Below are positions 22,992 to 26,316 of a DNA stretch of 26,316 bases, one piece after another. The first letter of the stretch is position 1; every line of letters begins with the position of its first letter. Under the pieces are notes generated by a model. It saw only the letters and a program-made list of their open reading frames with translations. It did no database searches and had not been told where the DNA came from. The DNA is from JAZLIC01 sp045617225 (GTDB taxonomy: Bacteria; Bacillota; Clostridia; Monoglobales; Monoglobaceae). The position numbers and the translations under genes are program-made. Location of the stretch: the NCBI GenBank assembly GCA_045617225.1, contig JAZLIC010000111.1:1-26316 (forward strand), given 5' to 3'.

Positions 22992-25900
22992 ATGGCTATA
23001 TTAAAGAAAGGCCTTACCCTTTTAGTGATTTTTAGTATGATTATTACCTCTTTTGCAACAATTACCTTTGCAAAAGAAATTGACAATGTAAATGATTATG
23101 ACCGTGCAGTAGAGGTTTTAGGTGCCCTTGGCATTATGCAGGGCAAGGAAAACGGCGACTTTGCGGCAGAGGATTTTCTTACCCGTGCAGAGATGAGTGC
23201 AGTTGCAATCCGTCTTTTGGGTATGGATGATATGAAGAAGGACGATGCAGAAAGTTTATATACTGATGTATCGGACAATCACTGGGCAAAAGGTTATATC
23301 AACATGGCTACCGACTTTGACCTTGTAGAAGGCAATGGTGACGGTACATTTGAGCCTGAGGCAGAGCTTACAGGCGAGCAGGCAATCAAAATTTTGGTAT
23401 CTCTCCTTGGCTATCAGCCAATGGCAGAAGAAAAGGGCGGTTATCCTGCCGGCTACTTATACGTAGCAAATTATTTGGATTTGACAAAAGGCGTTGCCTT
23501 AGACGGCAACGATAAACCTATTACAAGGGGCAAGCTTGCTATCCTTGTATACAATTCTTTGGATGTTGACCTCATGGAAAGACTTAAATATGGCGAAAAG
23601 GGATATTTTGCAACTAACGAAGATGCAACTCTCCTTAGCGAATACCACAGAATTCAGACATCAAGCGGTGTTGTTGAAGCAACAGATGTGACTTCACTTG
23701 ATGCAACTGATATTGCAAGAGGCGATATAGTTATTGATGGTATAAGTTATACCACCAAGCTTAATATGATGGAGTATATAGGCTATTCTGTTGACTTTTA
23801 TTACACAATCCCGCAGGGTGGCGATTTAGGAGAAGTTATCGCATTCTTCCCGATTGCTCGTATGAATGAGCGTACAGAAATAGACTTTAATGACCTTTCA
23901 TCTGTTGAAGTAAGTGATAACTTTACCGTTACTGCAAGATATTATAATAAGAACGGCGGCAGAGAAAAGTCTATCAGTATTGACAGACCTACCGTTATTT
24001 ATAATGGCAAGACAGAAGTTTTTCCATCACCGGAAGAACTTAAAATATTCATTGATGCACACATAAAGCAGGGAAGCCTCACCTTCCAGAAGAAGGTCAA
24101 CGCAAACGGCAAAAATATTCTCTTTATCGAGAACTATAATACATACGTTATTACCGATGTACTTGCCGCACAGGAGCTTATCGTATATGATGTATATACT
24201 CGCTACGGCGTAAAAAGAGGTGAGCTCAGCCTTTCAACCATTGATGTTCCTGACAGAAAGGTATTCTTCTATGAAGCATCAAACAATAAGCCGCTTATTA
24301 TGGGTGACTTGGTATTTGATGATGTTATTATGGTATATGAGTCTTTGGACGGAAAGCTCATCAGGGTGTTCCGCTCCAAAAAACAGGTAACAGGCTTTGT
24401 TGAGGCGAAAAATGTTGCCGACAGAAACACCAAGACAGAGGGCGAGTTTGAGCCTTTCGTTACCGTTTCGACAAATGGTTTGGTTGAGTACACAGAAGCA
24501 AGTCAAAAATATCACACATATCAGGCAAAGAAGAATATGGACGGCAGAGAAGTACATATGTGGGTAGACAACTACGCATGGTGGAACTGGCGTATAGGTA
24601 AGAATTCAGGCCTCGTTGAACTTCCGACACTTGCTTACCGCGGCACTTACGGTCCAATCGGCGATAATATACCGGAGGTTGCTTCAACAGGCTATGCATT
24701 ATATATGGACCGTGGTCAATGTTTCAGTGAAAACGGGTCGGATTGGAGAATGTCATCACAGGGCTCTGCAATCAGAGTTTCAAACCTGTTTGATACAAAT
24801 GATATAGAAGTCGGCGATACGCTGAGAATTACCGCTTGGATATATGCTGACAGAATGGGTTATGTATCCGACAGAAAATCGCATGCTACATTAGATGAAG
24901 GACAGGATGGTAGGGTATGGACAGATACCCCGGATGTTACAAAGGCGCCTATGCGTCTGCTTGTCGCACAACCGAGGGTTAGTGATGCAAAGCTTGACGA
25001 ATATCTTGTCAATGAAGCAAACGGTGAAATTTTAGAAACGGAGATTGATGTTGATAAATGGACACCTATTACACTTACCTACGAGGTTACAGCGTCTAAC
25101 AAAAAGGCGTGCGGTTTTACCATTGACAGTGCCCAGGTGCCCTTCGGCGGCTCATATCCGCTTAATGTATTCTTCGCAGGTGCGACTATCGAGAAGTTAT
25201 CAGGAATAGGCTATAACAAGCCTGTTGACAAGCAGGACTACGAAATCACCATTGACGGCGAAACTTATGACACATCTGCTGACCTTTATTCAAGCTTAAT
25301 CGGCGTTACCGATGAGGTTACACTTTTCCTGGACGGTAATAACAAGATTGCAGGCTTTAGAAAGTCTACTTCAAAGGCAAATTACGGTCTTGTGTTGGAT
25401 GTAGGTGTTGTAGAAGGTGTATTTAACGACAGTTACCTGATGGTTAAGATTTTGGGTACCGATGGTGAGCAGCACATTTATAAAACCCTTAATAAGATAA
25501 AGGCTTGGGACGGAAGTGCAGTATCAAAGGTAGAGGCAACAAGTCTTGTAACAAATGAGCCTATCGACGCAAAGACTACAAAGTACCTCTGGTCTACAAA
25601 TAATGCGTCTAAGTTTACAGGCGTTAATCGTGCATATTTAGATAATAATACAAAGTCTGATTTTGCATCAAGAAAGATTGTTTATTATGAACTTAACAGT
25701 GAAGACAAGATTTCAAAGATTATCGTTCCGGGTGTTCCGGAGGACAATATCGAAGCTAAGATTACGATGATACACAACTTCAATATTGACGATTGGCAGA
25801 ACAGAGAAAACTTAAGATACAGTGTAGGTGCCAGAGTTATTGCTTATAACTCCGTAAGGTCAAGTATCGGCGAGCGCAGAAATGATGCGGCTTTAAAGGT

Positions 25901-26316
25901 AAGCAACAAGGCAATCGTATACGAAGCCTTCTCAATGAACTATGACGAAGATGACTATAAGTTGTTGCCGGCGGGCGTTACTGACCTTGCAGAAGGTACC
26001 ACCTATGGCGAAATGGAGTGGGAGAACGCACAGCTTTATCGCTTCCCTAACAGTGACACGGTTGACTTTATGATAATAACCCCAAAGTATGCGCAAGGAC
26101 ATTCGGTCATTGTTGATGAGATTGCAGAGAGAGAAGACGGATATGTCTTAAAGGGAATGACTGACGGCGGTAAGAAATTTAACGCACCTATCCGTAAGAA
26201 TACAAGACTTTTGGAATATGTAGCAGTAACGGAAAATGTTCCGGGTGCGCCGATAATTACAAAGGATATGCTTCCGACCTATGCCGAAACAGAAGGCAGT
26301 CAGTTTGTACTTGTTA
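22992..26316 (+). CDS. Second large SLH-domain surface protein (3' end outside window)
   Basis: An open frame of 1108 codons runs from ATG 22992 to the window edge without a stop. AAAGGAG (22976-22982) precedes the start. It has a signal peptide (to about TITFAKE) and an SLH region with LTRAEMSAVAIRLLGM, GEQAIKILVSLLGY and TRGKLAILVYNSL. An unassigned region starting LLSEYHRI, a more divergent copy of the shared module (about 484-736) and an unassigned C-terminal region follow. It parallels the 14517 protein throughout: LSEYHRI, VPDRKVFFY versus APDRKVFVY, WSTNNAS and SRKIVYYE versus SRKLIYFE occur in the same order. It lacks the Pro-Thr linker. Likely role is wall-anchored binding of glycan; no catalytic centre was recognised. 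Confidence 0.87.
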   Translation, partial: MAILKKGLTLLVIFSMIITSFATITFAKEIDNVNDYDRAVEVLGALGIMQGKENGDFAAEDFLTRAEMSAVAIRLLGMDDMKKDDAESLYTDVSDNHWAKGYINMATDFDLVEGNGDGTFEPEAELTGEQAIKILVSLLGYQPMAEEKGGYPAGYLYVANYLDLTKGVALDGNDKPITRGKLAILVYNSLDVDLMERLKYGEKGYFATNEDATLLSEYHRIQTSSGVVEATDVTSLDATDIARGDIVIDGISYTTKLNMMEYIGYSVDFYYTIPQGGDLGEVIAFFPIARMNERTEIDFNDLSSVEVSDNFTVTARYYNKNGGREKSISIDRPTVIYNGKTEVFPSPEELKIFIDAHIKQGSLTFQKKVNANGKNILFIENYNTYVITDVLAAQELIVYDVYTRYGVKRGELSLSTIDVPDRKVFFYEASNNKPLIMGDLVFDDVIMVYESLDGKLIRVFRSKKQVTGFVEAKNVADRNTKTEGEFEPFVTVSTNGLVEYTEASQKYHTYQAKKNMDGREVHMWVDNYAWWNWRIGKNSGLVELPTLAYRGTYGPIGDNIPEVASTGYALYMDRGQCFSENGSDWRMSSQGSAIRVSNLFDTNDIEVGDTLRITAWIYADRMGYVSDRKSHATLDEGQDGRVWTDTPDVTKAPMRLLVAQPRVSDAKLDEYLVNEANGEILETEIDVDKWTPITLTYEVTASNKKACGFTIDSAQVPFGGSYPLNVFFAGATIEKLSGIGYNKPVDKQDYEITIDGETYDTSADLYSSLIGVTDEVTLFLDGNNKIAGFRKSTSKANYGLVLDVGVVEGVFNDSYLMVKILGTDGEQHIYKTLNKIKAWDGSAVSKVEATSLVTNEPIDAKTTKYLWSTNNASKFTGVNRAYLDNNTKSDFASRKIVYYELNSEDKISKIIVPGVPEDNIEAKITMIHNFNIDDWQNRENLRYSVGARVIAYNSVRSSIGERRNDAALKVSNKAIVYEAFSMNYDEDDYKLLPAGVTDLAEGTTYGEMEWENAQLYRFPNSDTVDFMIITPKYAQGHSVIVDEIAEREDGYVLKGMTDGGKKFNAPIRKNTRLLEYVAVTENVPGAPIITKDMLPTYAETEGSQFVLV
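24445..25200 (+). repeat. Shared secreted module, copy C (divergent)
   Basis: This copy lies in the second SLH protein, about 250 residues. It retains the core GDTLRITAWIYADRM and the ending FFAGATIEKL, and has an extended insertion between the core and the closing strands (around RVWTDTPDVTKAPMRLLV). The opening motif is weakly conserved. Boundaries are approximate. Confidence 0.65.

Overview
The window looks like a carbohydrate-utilisation locus from a low-to-moderate GC Gram-positive bacterium, most likely a fermentative gut or rumen member of the Clostridia. The evidence is strong AGGAGG-type ribosome binding sites, S-layer-homology (SLH) anchored secreted proteins, a copper-amine-oxidase-type stalk domain, an LplB/YtcP-type sugar ABC importer without its own ATPase, and clostridial-type GH36 and GH130 enzymes. 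I cannot name the genus. No rRNA, tRNA, CRISPR array, transposase or phage gene was seen.

Layout. (i) 1-139 is the 3' end of an SGNH/GDSL esterase gene; a strong hairpin at 202-244 separates it from a convergent AraC-type regulator (244-1083, minus). (ii) A divergent intergenic region carries a promoter for the regulator and one for a three-gene operon: small transaldolase (1266-1910), ROK sugar kinase lacking the zinc cysteines (1926-2864), and GmhA-like SIS phosphosugar isomerase (2883-3506). (iii) After a terminator and a near-consensus promoter (3571-3599) comes a five-gene operon of enzymes without signal peptides: GH123/DUF4091-like protein, SGNH esterase, GH36 alpha-galactosidase, GH130_1 mannosylglucose phosphorylase-like enzyme and a HAD phosphatase, closed by an 18-bp-stem terminator at 10428. 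(iv) After a 430-base AT-rich gap with its own promoter comes the ABC importer: two permeases and a binding lipoprotein (10851-14233). (v) The rest is four secreted proteins: a 1297-aa SLH protein, a GH10-like protein with stalk and CBM-like domains, a 617-aa protein, and a second large SLH protein (22992 to the window edge) that is a paralogue of the first and runs off the end.

How it fits together. The GH10-like enzyme and SLH-anchored proteins would bind and trim plant polysaccharide at the cell surface. The importer brings oligosaccharides in. The cytoplasmic GH36, GH130_1 and SGNH esterases would debranch, deacetylate and phosphorolyse them, a set that fits acetylated galacto(gluco)mannan oligosaccharides. 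The GH123-like enzyme and the kinase/isomerase/transaldolase/HAD set are not explained by that substrate and point to an additional, unusual sugar.

The two most interesting points are: (a) a secreted module of about 240 residues present four times in three neighbouring proteins, two of which share further long unassigned regions; and (b) a kinase, GmhA-like isomerase and transaldolase operon that would make chemical sense as a catabolic heptose (or related aldose) phosphate route. Both are inferences from sequence reading and need database and structural checks.
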